DNA from: an uncultured Oxalobacteraceae bacterium
GTDB taxonomy: Bacteria > Pseudomonadota > Gammaproteobacteria > Burkholderiales > Burkholderiaceae
Assembly (NCBI GenBank): GCA_946479255.1
Contig: CAMLFK010000058.1
Span: 1-21,686, forward strand
Direction of reading: 5' to 3'
Length of the DNA: 21,686 nucleotides
Shown: positions 1 through 7,444 of the stretch, piece by piece
Layout: each line of letters begins with the position of its first letter
Position numbering within the stretch: the stretch's first letter is position 1
Notes under the pieces: generated by a model
Told to the model about the DNA's origin: nothing
Seen by the model: the letters and a program-made list of their open reading frames with translations, nothing else
Database searches by the model: none
Program-made: the position numbers and the translations under genes

Positions 1-578
1 TGCGCACCATCGTGCTCGACGTGCCGACCCAGGACGTGATCTCGCGCGACAACGTCTCCGTCAAGGTCAACGCCGTGCTGTACTTCCGCGTGATCGATCC
101 GGCGCGCGCCATCATCCAGGTTGCCAATTTTCTCGAAGCGACCAGCCAGCTGGCGCAGACCACCTTGCGCTCGGTGCTCGGCAAACACGAACTGGACGAC
201 ATGCTGGCCGAGCGCGAACGGCTCAACATCGACATCCAGCAGGTGCTCGACGCCCAGACCGATGCCTGGGGCATCAAGGTGGCCAATGTCGAAATCAAGC
301 ACGTTGACCTGGACGAATCGATGATCCGCGCCATCGCCCGCCAGGCCGAGGCGGAGCGCGAGCGGCGCGCCAAGGTGATCCACGCGGAAGGCGAACTGCA
401 GGCGTCGGAAAAATTGATGCAGGCCGCGAAAGTGCTGGCGGAGCAGGGCGGCGCCATGCAGCTGCGTTATCTGCAAACCTTGAGCAGCATCGCCGGCGAC
501 AAGAGCTCGACGATCGTCTTCCCCGTGCCGATGGACATACTGGGCACGCTGACTGAGCGCAAGCTGGCCGGACCGTGA
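1..578 (+). CDS. Slipin/stomatin-like SPFH (band 7) protein, 3' part only
   Basis: The gene is cut by the left edge of the window. It is open from the first in-frame codon at position 3, reading R-T-I-V-L-D-V-P, and ends with TGA at 576-578. The visible part, about 191 residues, carries the slipin core [19 protein letters not shown] followed by the YFRV..P segment. A charged helical region rich in Glu, Arg and Ala follows ([17 protein letters not shown]). In the family this is the oligomerising coiled coil of membrane-associated SPFH scaffolds. The C-terminus ends in a hydrophobic stretch ([12 protein letters not shown]). The N-terminal membrane hairpin should lie upstream, outside the window. 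Slipins often sit beside an NfeD-type protease; whether one lies upstream cannot be seen. The gene converges on the DUF218 gene with a 17-nt gap. Family assignment is secure; the physiological role is not known from sequence. Confidence 0.9.
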   Translation, partial: RTIVLDVPTQDVISRDNVSVKVNAVLYFRVIDPARAIIQVANFLEATSQLAQTTLRSVLGKHELDDMLAERERLNIDIQQVLDAQTDAWGIKVANVEIKHVDLDESMIRAIARQAEAERERRAKVIHAEGELQASEKLMQAAKVLAEQGGAMQLRYLQTLSSIAGDKSSTIVFPVPMDILGTLTERKLAGP

Positions 579-595
579 CAGTGCGTCCGCCGCAG

Positions 596-1393
596 CTAGT
601 CCGCGCCTGCCTGCATGTCACGCACGGCGGCGCGCACCCGGTACCACAGGAGTCCGATCCACTCGTGCGTGGCGTAATAAGAGCGGTACATGCCGCTGGC
701 GCCGGGCATCCAGCCCAGCAGCGAATGCTCGCCGCGCGAATAGAACGCCGTCGGTGCGGGCACCACCTCCAGGCCGGCGCGTCGGAACGCCGCTTCGGCG
801 CGCGGCATGTGCATCGCATGGGTGACCAGCAGCACACGCTTGACGCCCGCAGCCCGCAGGATGCGCGCGCTGAACACGGCGTTCTGCTCGGTATCGGCGG
901 CCAGCGGCTCGACCCACGCTACCTGCGTACGGAAGTCCTCGCGCAGCGCGCGCGCCATGCCCAGTGCCTTGGCCTGCTGCACCCCGTCCTTCGACGCGTT
1001 GCCGCCGGTGACCAGCAGCGGCAGGCCGGTCGCGTGCTGCAGGTGTGCGCCGTAGCGCAGGCGGATCAGCGCCACTTCATCCGGGATGTCCACGCCGCCG
1101 TACTCGGCCGCCCGGTACAGGCTGCCGGCCCCGAGCACCACGATGGCCTGGGCGCCGTGCCCATCGGGCCGCGTCAATGGAGTACTCATGTCCTCCAGCG
1201 GCTTGACCAGCAGCATCGAACCCACACCGCTCGACAGCACCAGCAGCAAGGTCAGCGAGATGCCGCACAGCCAGGCGCCGGTACGCGGCCAGCGCCTGCG
1301 CAGCGCGAAGCCCAGCACCAGCAGCACGATCAGGTTGGTCGGCGGCAGCAGTAACAGGCGGACGAAGGCGTCAATGAGCAGGCTGAGTTCCAT
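596..1393 (-). CDS. DUF218 (ElyC/SanA/YdcF-type) membrane protein
   Basis: This 265-residue protein has two hydrophobic segments near the N-terminus (about residues 15-31 and 40-62), then a soluble alpha/beta domain. That domain shows the DUF218 hallmarks: AIVVLGAG, a LLVTGG strand end, ADTEQNA, and VLLVTHAMHMPRA. Members such as E. coli ElyC and SanA affect envelope integrity and peptidoglycan precursor metabolism, but no catalytic reaction is firmly established for the family. I chose the ATG at 1393 because the first membrane helix follows directly. The frame stays open to an ATG at 1453, adding 20 unremarkable residues, and neither start has a strong Shine-Dalgarno. It is transcribed away from the zinc metallopeptidase and towards the slipin gene. 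Confidence 0.85.
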   Translation of the reverse strand: MELSLLIDAFVRLLLLPPTNLIVLLVLGFALRRRWPRTGAWLCGISLTLLLVLSSGVGSMLLVKPLEDMSTPLTRPDGHGAQAIVVLGAGSLYRAAEYGGVDIPDEVALIRLRYGAHLQHATGLPLLVTGGNASKDGVQQAKALGMARALREDFRTQVAWVEPLAADTEQNAVFSARILRAAGVKRVLLVTHAMHMPRAEAAFRRAGLEVVPAPTAFYSRGEHSLLGWMPGASGMYRSYYATHEWIGLLWYRVRAAVRDMQAGAD

Positions 1394-1519
1394 GGCGTAA
1401 TCGAGTAAGGGGTGCGCGATTATCGCATCCCGTAGGGCAGCGTCCACTGCCATGCGCCGTGCATCGCATGTTCCGCGTATAGTGAACTCAACGAAATTGT
1501 CTAAATAACATCACCTGGT

Positions 1520-1524
1520 GGAGG
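1520..1524 (+). promoter_or_regulatory. Shine-Dalgarno GGAGG deciding the start of the zinc metallopeptidase
   Basis: GGAGG at 1520-1524 lies 1 nt before an ATG at 1526 and 4 nt before a second, in-frame ATG at 1529. The longer spacing, and the M-K/R-W-E-G beginning usual in the family, favour the second ATG. Confidence 0.55.
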
Positions 1525-1528
1525 CATG

Positions 1529-2407
1529 ATGAAATGGGAAGGTAATCGCCAGAGCGACAACGTTGAGGATCACCGCGGCAGCGGCGGCGGTGGTGGTGGA
1601 TTCGGCCTGGGCGGGCGTTCCATCGGCATCGGCACCATCGTGCTGGCGCTGATTGGTTCGGCTGTATTCGGCGTCAATCCCCTGACCATGCTCGACATGC
1701 TCAGTGGTGGCGGCGGAGGCGGCGTGCCGGTGCAGCAGGTGCCCGGCACGGCACCGCCGGCCAACGACCGCCAGGCCGCTTTCGTCAAGACCGTGCTGGC
1801 CGACACCGAAGACACCTGGACCAAGCTGTTCGGCGAGCAGGGCCGCCAGTATGCCAAGCCGACCCTGCACCTGTTCACCGGCGCCATCCAGACCGCCTGC
1901 GGTACCGGCCAAAGCGCGAGCGGCCCGTTCTACTGCCCGGGCGACCAGGATATCTATATCGACCTCGGTTTCTACCGCACCATGCAGGAACGCTTCAATG
2001 TCGCCGGCGAATTTGCCCAGGCCTATGTGATCGCCCACGAAGTCGGGCACCACGTGCAAAATCAGCTCGGCATTATGGACAAGGTCAACAGCGCCCGCGA
2101 GCATGTTTCCGAACGCGAAGCCAACGCCATGTCGGTGCGGGTCGAACTGCAGGCCGACTGCCTGGCCGGCGTGTGGGCGCATCACGCCAACCAGGCGCGC
2201 GGCATTATCGAAGCAGGGGATGTGGAAGGGGCGCTCGCCGCAGCGACCGCGATCGGCGACGACAATCTGCAAAAGCAGGGGCGCGGCCATGTGACGCCGG
2301 ATTCCTTCACCCACGGCAGTTCAGAGCAGCGCGTGCGCTGGTTCTCGAAGGGGCTTGGGACGGGCAAGGTTGGGAACTGCGATACGTTTGCGGCGAAGCA
2401 GATTTAG
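1529..2407 (+). CDS. Neutral zinc metallopeptidase (YpfJ/KPN_02809 family)
   Basis: The 292-residue protein starts [17 protein letters not shown], the conserved N-terminus of the YpfJ-type putative neutral zinc metallopeptidases. A glycine-rich linker (about residues 18-30) precedes one membrane helix (about 34-48), and a second Gly-rich linker follows. The catalytic domain carries the zincin motif HEVGHH: His170, Glu171 and His174 of HExxH. Conserved surroundings include [13 protein letters not shown] before the motif, and [11 protein letters not shown] after it, where the Glu or Asp may supply the third zinc ligand. The protein is probably anchored in the inner membrane with the peptidase domain outside. 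Substrates are unknown for the family. The start at 1529 rather than 1526 is chosen from ribosome-binding-site spacing. No terminator with a T-run follows directly; a hairpin at 2429-2450 and the terminator at 2613-2645 lie downstream. Confidence 0.9.
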   Translation: MKWEGNRQSDNVEDHRGSGGGGGGFGLGGRSIGIGTIVLALIGSAVFGVNPLTMLDMLSGGGGGGVPVQQVPGTAPPANDRQAAFVKTVLADTEDTWTKLFGEQGRQYAKPTLHLFTGAIQTACGTGQSASGPFYCPGDQDIYIDLGFYRTMQERFNVAGEFAQAYVIAHEVGHHVQNQLGIMDKVNSAREHVSEREANAMSVRVELQADCLAGVWAHHANQARGIIEAGDVEGALAAATAIGDDNLQKQGRGHVTPDSFTHGSSEQRVRWFSKGLGTGKVGNCDTFAAKQI

Positions 2408-2428
2408 GCTGGCTGATCCGCCAACAGT

Positions 2429-2450
2429 TCGTCATTGCGCGGAATGACGA
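2429..2450. repeat. Small REP-like hairpin after the metallopeptidase gene
   Basis: TCGTCATT at 2429-2436 is exactly complementary to AATGACGA at 2443-2450, around the 6-nt loop GCGCGG. It lies 21 nt after the metallopeptidase stop and has no T-tract, so it is not a classical intrinsic terminator. It could protect the 3' end of the transcript or be one copy of a dispersed intergenic repeat. Only one copy was noticed in this window. Confidence 0.5.
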
Positions 2451-2531
2451 GCTACTGGCGGCTCAGCGACACAGCGAATCCCAAGCAGCCTTGGGCGACA
2501 TATCATCCAGATTCCACGCCGCCGGATCGAA

Positions 2532-2612
2532 GGCTTGCTGCAGCGCAAAGACACCTTGCTGTACGTGCACTCGGGCCGCACCTTCGTGGTAGGTTTGAAC
2601 TACAAGTACTAA
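2532..2612 (+). pseudogene. Remnant of the C-terminus of a TonB-dependent receptor
   Basis: In the frame ending with TAA at 2610-2612, the last codons read GLLQRKDTLLYVHSG followed by RTFVVGLNYKY. This is the form of the last beta-strand of many TonB-dependent receptors, which end in an aromatic residue after a G-x-N-Y-K pattern. The same frame has a stop at 2445-2447, no plausible start, and no receptor-like sequence further upstream. A strong terminator follows immediately, as expected at the end of a real gene. The most economical reading is a receptor gene of which only the last 25 or so codons and the terminator survive a deletion. A chance resemblance is possible because the matching segment is short. 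Confidence 0.45.
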
Positions 2613-2645
2613 GCCGCGTTCCTGCGAGGGAACGCGGCTTTTTTT
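2613..2645 (+). terminator. Strong intrinsic terminator
   Basis: A perfect 10-bp stem pairs GCCGCGTTCC (2613-2622) with GGAACGCGGC (2629-2638) around a 6-nt loop, followed by seven T at 2639-2645. It lies right after the TAA of the receptor remnant and would also end transcripts from the metallopeptidase gene before xthA. Confidence 0.9.
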
Positions 2646-2711
2646 ACAGTCGTGCGGCGCGCTCACTGCTGTGCGGTCAAAATAGCAAGGTTCACTCATT
2701 GCGGAGACACC

Positions 2712-3497
2712 ATGCACATCGCCACCTTCAACGTCAACGGCATCACCAGCCGCCTGCCGGGATTACTGCGCTACCTGGAGGAACGGCAACCGGACGTCGT
2801 GTGCCTGCAAGAGCTCAAGGCACCGCAAGAAAAGTTTCCGCTGCAAGCCATCAACGACGCCGGCTATCAGGCCATCTGGCACGGGCAAAAAAGCTGGAAC
2901 GGCGTGGCGATCCTGGCCAGGGGTGTCGAACCGATCGAAGTAGGGCGCGGCCTGCCGGGCGACCCGGAGGACGAGCAAAGCCGCTATATCGAAGCGGTGG
3001 TCAATGGCGTGCTGATCGCCTGCCTCTACCTGCCCAATGGCAATCCGTACCCCGGCCCCAAGTTCGAGTACAAGCTCAAGTGGTTCGAACGGCTCATCAT
3101 CCACGCCCAGGAACTGATCGACAGCGGCCATCCGGTGGTGCTGGCGGGCGACTTCAACGTGATGCCGACCGAACTGGATGTGTACAAACCTGAGCGCTGG
3201 CTCAACGATGCGCTGTTCCGGCCGGAATCGCGCGAGGCTTTCCACCGGCTGGTGGCGCAGGGCTGGACCGACTCGATCCGCACCCTGTACCCGGACCAGG
3301 TGATCTACACCTTCTGGGATTATTTCCGCGACGCTTTCGGACGCAATGCCGGGCTGCGGATCGATCACCTGTTGCTCAGCCCGGCGCTGGCGGGCAGCCT
3401 GAAGGCGGCTGGCGTGGAGCGGGAGGTGAGGGCGCGCGAGAAGCCGAGCGACCATGCGCCGACGTGGATTGAGCTTGAACTTGCTCGTCCAGCGTAG
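2712..3497 (+). CDS. xthA: Exodeoxyribonuclease III (AP endonuclease, XthA type)
   Basis: The 261-residue protein belongs to the endonuclease/exonuclease/phosphatase fold and has the usual length for ExoIII. It repairs abasic sites and blocked 3' ends in base excision repair in the cytoplasm, using Mg or Mn. Visible active-site elements are FNVNG near the N-terminus (Asn9), CLQELK with metal ligand Glu34, GDFNV with Asp147 and Asn149, RIDHLL with Asp218, and SDHAP with the catalytic Asp247-His248 pair. All are intact. I chose the ATG at 2712 because GGAG at 2703-2706 is well spaced and MHIATFNVNG is the normal beginning; the frame is open further upstream without a good start. It lies between two intrinsic terminators, with the DUF3297 gene 44 nt downstream, so the two may be cotranscribed. 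Confidence 0.95.
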   Translation: MHIATFNVNGITSRLPGLLRYLEERQPDVVCLQELKAPQEKFPLQAINDAGYQAIWHGQKSWNGVAILARGVEPIEVGRGLPGDPEDEQSRYIEAVVNGVLIACLYLPNGNPYPGPKFEYKLKWFERLIIHAQELIDSGHPVVLAGDFNVMPTELDVYKPERWLNDALFRPESREAFHRLVAQGWTDSIRTLYPDQVIYTFWDYFRDAFGRNAGLRIDHLLLSPALAGSLKAAGVEREVRAREKPSDHAPTWIELELARPA

Positions 3498-3541
3498 CGA
3501 GACGTTGAATTGATCATCAAACTGGCGGATAATCCTTGCCC

Positions 3542-3790
3542 ATGAACGATACCACTACACTCCCCCCACTTCCCGACCGTCTCTCGATCGATCCCCGCAG
3601 CCCGCATCACGTGGCCGAGGTGTTCAAGAACGAGGTCGGCATTCGCTTCAACGACAAGGAACGTCTTGACGTCGAGGAATACTGCGTCAGCGAAGGCTGG
3701 ATCAAGGTCGCTGCCGGCAAGACACTGGACCGCAAGGGCCGCCCGATGCTGATCAAGCTGAAAGGCAAGGTCGAAGCGTTCTACCGCTAA
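3542..3790 (+). CDS. DUF3297 family protein
   Basis: This small 82-residue soluble protein matches the DUF3297 pattern along its whole length: PPLPDRLSIDPRSPHH, then VGIRFNDKER, then VEEYCVSEGWIKV, and an end of KGRPMLIKLKGKVEAFYR. No membrane segment, signal peptide or catalytic motif is recognisable, apart from one cysteine in EEYC. The function of the family is unknown to me. The ATG at 3542 fits the family length. A GGCGGA stretch about 12 nt upstream is only a weak ribosome-binding site. The gene lies between xthA and a clear terminator, so it probably ends an xthA-DUF3297 transcript. Confidence 0.88.
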   Translation: MNDTTTLPPLPDRLSIDPRSPHHVAEVFKNEVGIRFNDKERLDVEEYCVSEGWIKVAAGKTLDRKGRPMLIKLKGKVEAFYR

Positions 3791-3808
3791 GCCTGCCACT
3801 GCAATGAG

Positions 3809-3847
3809 AACGTCATCTTCGCTTCCCGAGAGGATGGCGTTTTTTTT
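3809..3847 (+). terminator. Intrinsic terminator after the DUF3297 gene
   Basis: AACGTCATCTTC (3809-3820) pairs with GAGGATGGCGTT (3830-3841) as a 12-bp stem with two G-T wobbles and a 9-nt loop. The T-run extends to 3847. Position and shape fit Rho-independent termination of the xthA-DUF3297 transcript. Confidence 0.8.
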
Positions 3848-3895
3848 GTGATATAAATGTGAGCGCTACCAGAACAATTCCACGGAGATGCTCCC

Positions 3896-4771
3896 ATGCT
3901 GAAAATTTGCGTTCTTTTGTTTGCCCTGCTGGCCGGAAGCGTATCGTCCGCCTTGGCCGATCCCGCACCGAAGCAATTTGTTATCGCCAATTCCGAGATC
4001 GTTCCGATCAAATCGAAGATCACGGGCAGGGATCACGAACTGGTCGTCCTGCTGCCGGCGAGCTACGCCGCCAATCCCCAAAAGACCTATCCGGTCCTGT
4101 ACTACCTCGACGCTTACTGGGATACCCCGCTGCTGGTATCGACCTATGGCAACCTGGTCTACGACAACGAAGTCCCGGAATTCATCATGGTCGGCATGTC
4201 CTATCCGAACGGCGCCGATTACGGCCGTGAACGGGCAATTGATTACACCTTTTCATCCCAGGGACCGGGTTCCGGGAAAGGCGCGCTATTCCTCGATTTC
4301 CTCATGAAGGAAGTGGCGCCCCTGATCGAAACGCGCTACCGCGGCGCCAAGACCGACCGCGTCGTCGGCGGCAGTTCGCTGGCCGGGCTGTTCGCCATCG
4401 AGTCGGCCTACAAGGCGCCGGGATTCTTCGCCGGCCACGTCGCCATCAGTCCGGCGGTGTTTTGGGATCGCAATGCGCTGGCTAAAATCGACGAGACCTA
4501 TGCCAAGGACAATAAAAGCCTGAATGCGCGCATGTTTGTCTCCTACGGCACGGCGGAATATCCGCTGTTCCGCGACCCCATTATCGCGTTCCAGAAACAG
4601 CTGAGCGCGCGCCAGTACGAAGGCTTCGGACTGATGAACTACACGATGGACGGGCTGGACCATGCGGCCGTGAAGGGCGAGGGCTATACGCGCGGCCTGA
4701 TGTGGGTGTGGAAGGCCAGGAAGCCGAGCGGTCCAAGCGGATTGACGCGCATGTATACCGGCGGCCGATAA
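3896..4771 (+). CDS. Secreted alpha/beta-hydrolase esterase (esterase D/Fes/IroE superfamily)
   Basis: This 291-residue protein begins with a signal peptide: MLKICVLLFALLAG, then SSALA, with likely cleavage before DPAPK. The mature part has the PF00756-type pattern: strand ELVVLLPASY, then KTYPVLYYLDAYWD, then EFIMVGMSYPN, and the nucleophile elbow VVGGSSLAGLFA with Ser161. Near the C-terminus GLDHAAVKGEGY should supply the catalytic His. The elbow reads G-S-S-L-A, where most relatives have Gly at the last position; this is a mild change. Relatives hydrolyse esters such as catecholate siderophores or acylated sugars, and the substrate here cannot be deduced. A GGAG about 9 nt before the ATG supports the start. 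Its stop is 1 nt from the stop of the convergent GGDEF-EAL gene, with no terminator between. Confidence 0.85.
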   Translation: MLKICVLLFALLAGSVSSALADPAPKQFVIANSEIVPIKSKITGRDHELVVLLPASYAANPQKTYPVLYYLDAYWDTPLLVSTYGNLVYDNEVPEFIMVGMSYPNGADYGRERAIDYTFSSQGPGSGKGALFLDFLMKEVAPLIETRYRGAKTDRVVGGSSLAGLFAIESAYKAPGFFAGHVAISPAVFWDRNALAKIDETYAKDNKSLNARMFVSYGTAEYPLFRDPIIAFQKQLSARQYEGFGLMNYTMDGLDHAAVKGEGYTRGLMWVWKARKPSGPSGLTRMYTGGR

Positions 4772-4772
4772 G

Positions 4773-6863
4773 CTACGCGCTGAACAGCGGCACAACGGTG
4801 GCCTCGGTCCGCCTGCTGCGCCTGAGCAGCTCACGCATTTGCGGCGACGGCAGCGGCTTACTGAAATAGAAGCCCTGCGCCTTGTCGCAGCCGTGCGCGC
4901 GCAGGAAGTCGCCTTGTTCGCGCGTCTCGATCCCTTCGGCCACGGTCTCCATGTTCAGGCTCTGGGCCATTGCGATGATGGCTTTGGTGATGGCCGCGTC
5001 CTGGCTGCTTGCGGGCAGGTCGCGTATAAAACTGCGGTCGAGCTTGAGCGAACTGACCGGGAAGGTTTTCAGATAGCTCATGGACGAATAGCCGGTCCCG
5101 AAATCGTCGATCGCCAGCGGGACCCCGGCGCGCTTGAGCGCGTGCAGCTTTTCGAGCACGCTGGCTGAGGCGTCCATCAGCATGCTTTCGGTCAGCTCCA
5201 GTTCCAGCCAGCGCGCATCGACGCCGGATCCTTCGATACTGTCGAGCACGGCGGAGACGAGGTTTTCTTCCTGCAGTTGTCGGCCGGACAGGTTGACCGA
5301 CATGCGCACCAGGAAACCTTCGTCGTGCCAGGTGCGCAATTCATCGCAGGCTTCCTGCAGCACCCATTCGCCGATCCGTACGATCATTCCGGTATCCTCG
5401 GCCACCGGAATGAAATCGGCCGGGCTGATCAAACCCAGTTCAGGATGCACCCAGCGGATCAGCGCCTCGGCGCCGGTGATGGCGCCGCTGCGCAGATCGA
5501 ATTGCGGCTGGTAGTGCAGCACGAATTCGCCGCGCTCCAGCGCGCGGCGCAGGTTGTTGTCGATCGTGAAGCGCTTGCGCGCATCTTCCTGCATGCTGTT
5601 GGTGAACAGGCGATAGCCATTCTTGCCGTTGTTCTTCGCGTAGTACATGGCCGTGTCGGCATACTTGAGCAGCTCGTGCATGCTCTCGGCGTCGTCGGGA
5701 AACACGCTGATGCCGATGCTGGCCCCGATATGGATTTCGTGGCCGGAAATTTCGATCGGCTGAGCAAGCTCGGCCAGGCATTTTTCGGCCACCAGGGTCG
5801 CCACGCTGGTCTGGCTGACATTCTCCAGGATGATGGCAAACTCGTCGCCGCCGATGCGCGAGATCACATCCCCATAGCGCAAGGTCTCGGCCAGCCGGCG
5901 CGATACCAGGCGCAGCAGTTCGTCACCGATGTCATGGCCCAGCGTGTCGTTGACGGTCTTGAAATTGTCCAGGTCGATGAACATCAGCACGGTCCGCTCG
6001 TCGAATTTCTGGGAGCGCGCGATGACCGCCTCCAGGCGCTCGTTGAAGAAGTGACGATTGTGCAGCTGGGTCACGTCGTCGAAGTGGGCCAGCCGGTCGA
6101 GCTTGACCTCCATTTTCTTGCGCTCGGCAATCTCCGCCTCGAGCTCGGTCTCGCGCCGCTGGATCCGGTCCAGCATGGTGTTGAATGCTTTTGACAGCAT
6201 GCCGATATCGGCCATCGAACTGACCTGGGCGCGGATGGAATAATCGCCAAGACGAGAAATCTGCGCGCTGACCTTGGAGAGCGCCACAATCGGATCGGTG
6301 ATAAAGCTCTGCATGCGCGACAGCACCAGGTGGGCAATCGCCAGCACGGCCAGCATGACCGGAACCGTCAGCGACAGGTATAGCGTCAGCTGTCGATATA
6401 CACTCTCCAGCGAGCTTTGAATCACGATGGTGCCCACCCTGGCACGGTTCACGATGACCGGTTCGACCACGGTCACCTCGCTGTAGGTCAGCGAATATTC
6501 CTTGTTGCCGGAATGCGGCATGGCGGCGGGCGTGACCCCGGCATCGCGCAGATAGCTGGCGAAGAGCCGTTGGTGGCGGTCGTACACAATGGCCGATTGC
6601 ACGTCGGTGGCCACACGCAAGGCGGCCAGGATGTCGTTCGCGCCGGCCTTATCGTTGAACACCATTGCCGCGGACATGTTTTCGTGGGCCATGGTCGCCT
6701 GCGCCTGAGTCTGCCGTACCAGCGCGGAGGTGAAGAAGTAGGTCTGTATGCCGATCAGGAACAAGGTCGACAGTAAAATCACCGTTCCGCTGGTGACCAG
6801 GTTGGCCCACTTGAGCTTGGTGCTCAAGGTTTGTTGGTTGATCTTTTCCCGTGCGCGCTTCAT
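4773..6863 (-). CDS. Membrane CHASE8-HAMP-GGDEF-EAL protein (YfiN-like c-di-GMP enzyme)
   Basis: Starting at the ATG at 6863 the protein has 696 residues. Order of parts: membrane helix about 20-44; periplasmic CHASE8-type sensor about 45-155 with the typical AHENMSAAMVFND; second helix about 160-181; HAMP about 182-235; a short coiled coil; GGDEF domain about 255-420; EAL domain about 432-685. The GGDEF motif is intact (residues 338-342), and an RYGD inhibitory site (329-332) precedes it by five residues. The EAL domain keeps E466-A-L, N524 in NLSGRQ, ELTES, DDFGTG (586-591), LKLDRSF and AEGIET, so both cyclase and phosphodiesterase activity are possible. The N-terminal half resembles YfiN/TpbB, whose cyclase is held off by YfiR; YfiN itself lacks EAL. 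A longer in-frame start at 6965 would run back through the YfiR gene and is unlikely. It follows the YfiR gene by 19 nt. Confidence 0.92.
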   Translation of the reverse strand: MKRAREKINQQTLSTKLKWANLVTSGTVILLSTLFLIGIQTYFFTSALVRQTQAQATMAHENMSAAMVFNDKAGANDILAALRVATDVQSAIVYDRHQRLFASYLRDAGVTPAAMPHSGNKEYSLTYSEVTVVEPVIVNRARVGTIVIQSSLESVYRQLTLYLSLTVPVMLAVLAIAHLVLSRMQSFITDPIVALSKVSAQISRLGDYSIRAQVSSMADIGMLSKAFNTMLDRIQRRETELEAEIAERKKMEVKLDRLAHFDDVTQLHNRHFFNERLEAVIARSQKFDERTVLMFIDLDNFKTVNDTLGHDIGDELLRLVSRRLAETLRYGDVISRIGGDEFAIILENVSQTSVATLVAEKCLAELAQPIEISGHEIHIGASIGISVFPDDAESMHELLKYADTAMYYAKNNGKNGYRLFTNSMQEDARKRFTIDNNLRRALERGEFVLHYQPQFDLRSGAITGAEALIRWVHPELGLISPADFIPVAEDTGMIVRIGEWVLQEACDELRTWHDEGFLVRMSVNLSGRQLQEENLVSAVLDSIEGSGVDARWLELELTESMLMDASASVLEKLHALKRAGVPLAIDDFGTGYSSMSYLKTFPVSSLKLDRSFIRDLPASSQDAAITKAIIAMAQSLNMETVAEGIETREQGDFLRAHGCDKAQGFYFSKPLPSPQMRELLRRSRRTEATVVPLFSA

Positions 6864-6882
6864 GGTGTGTCCGATCGGTGGG

Positions 6883-7443
6883 TTAGTACACTGCGCGGGC
6901 AAGGCGCAGCACCTTGGAGCTAAGGGTGATATTGGCGGTGCGCGCCGCCTCGGCATTAAATTCAAACGCGATGCGTTTGTCCTCCAGACTCAGTTCCAGC
7001 ATGATTCCCTTGCGCGCCGCGCCTTTGCTGTCCGCGATCGTCAGCACGCCGGCGGCCTTGCCGGTTTCGGCGAGCGAGGCGATGCGATCCGTTTCCGAGT
7101 CGCTGATGAACAGGATCTGGCAATTCTTGATTACCTCGTCCACGGAGCGAGGGTAGACAATCGTCAGTTTCGCCGGGCCGAGCGGCTTGCCTTCCAGGCT
7201 GGTGAGCGACTCTCCGAAGGGATCGCGCCCAAGCACACAAAGCCGCACCACACTTGCATTGCCCTGCGCCAGATTGCTGAAGAGCGCAATGTTGTAGATA
7301 AACGCCGCCTTCGCCGCATACTCGTTCGCCTGGGCATGGACCAAGGCCGGCATGACGGTGCCCAGCAACAGCGCACAAGCCAGGCGCAGCCGGACCAGGC
7401 CCGAGCAGGACATGGACTGCAGGTCCACGTGACGAGCGTCCAT
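6883..7443 (-). CDS. YfiR-like periplasmic protein (DUF4154)
   Basis: This 186-residue protein has a signal peptide (hydrophobic stretch about 18-33, ending PALVHA before QANEY). The mature domain shows the YfiR pattern: EYAAKAAFIYNIALFSN, then LCVLGRDPFG, then NCQILFISDSE, then AGVLTIAD, and a C-terminal ITLSSKVLRLARAV. Cys69 and Cys108 are 39 residues apart, the same spacing as the Cys71-Cys110 disulfide of P. aeruginosa YfiR; the second cysteine pair of that protein is absent. In Pseudomonas, YfiR represses the diguanylate cyclase YfiN from the periplasm. The ATG at 7443 is chosen: it follows the receptor stop codon after 1 nt and has AGGT about 8 nt upstream. A second ATG at 7413 would also leave a signal peptide. 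Its place between receptor and cyclase genes argues that it relays a signal between them. Confidence 0.9.
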   Translation of the reverse strand: MDARHVDLQSMSCSGLVRLRLACALLLGTVMPALVHAQANEYAAKAAFIYNIALFSNLAQGNASVVRLCVLGRDPFGESLTSLEGKPLGPAKLTIVYPRSVDEVIKNCQILFISDSETDRIASLAETGKAAGVLTIADSKGAARKGIMLELSLEDKRIAFEFNAEAARTANITLSSKVLRLARAVY

Positions 7444-7444
7444 T

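Noticed and set aside
1570..1720. GGC/GGT-rich short repeats
   Set aside because: They encode the two glycine linkers on each side of the membrane helix of the zinc metallopeptidase, so they are low-complexity coding sequence.
6863..6965. Upstream extension of the GGDEF-EAL protein
   Set aside because: The extra 34 residues are Pro/Arg/Cys-rich, overlap the YfiR coding sequence, and would precede the natural start MKRAREKINQ before the first membrane helix.
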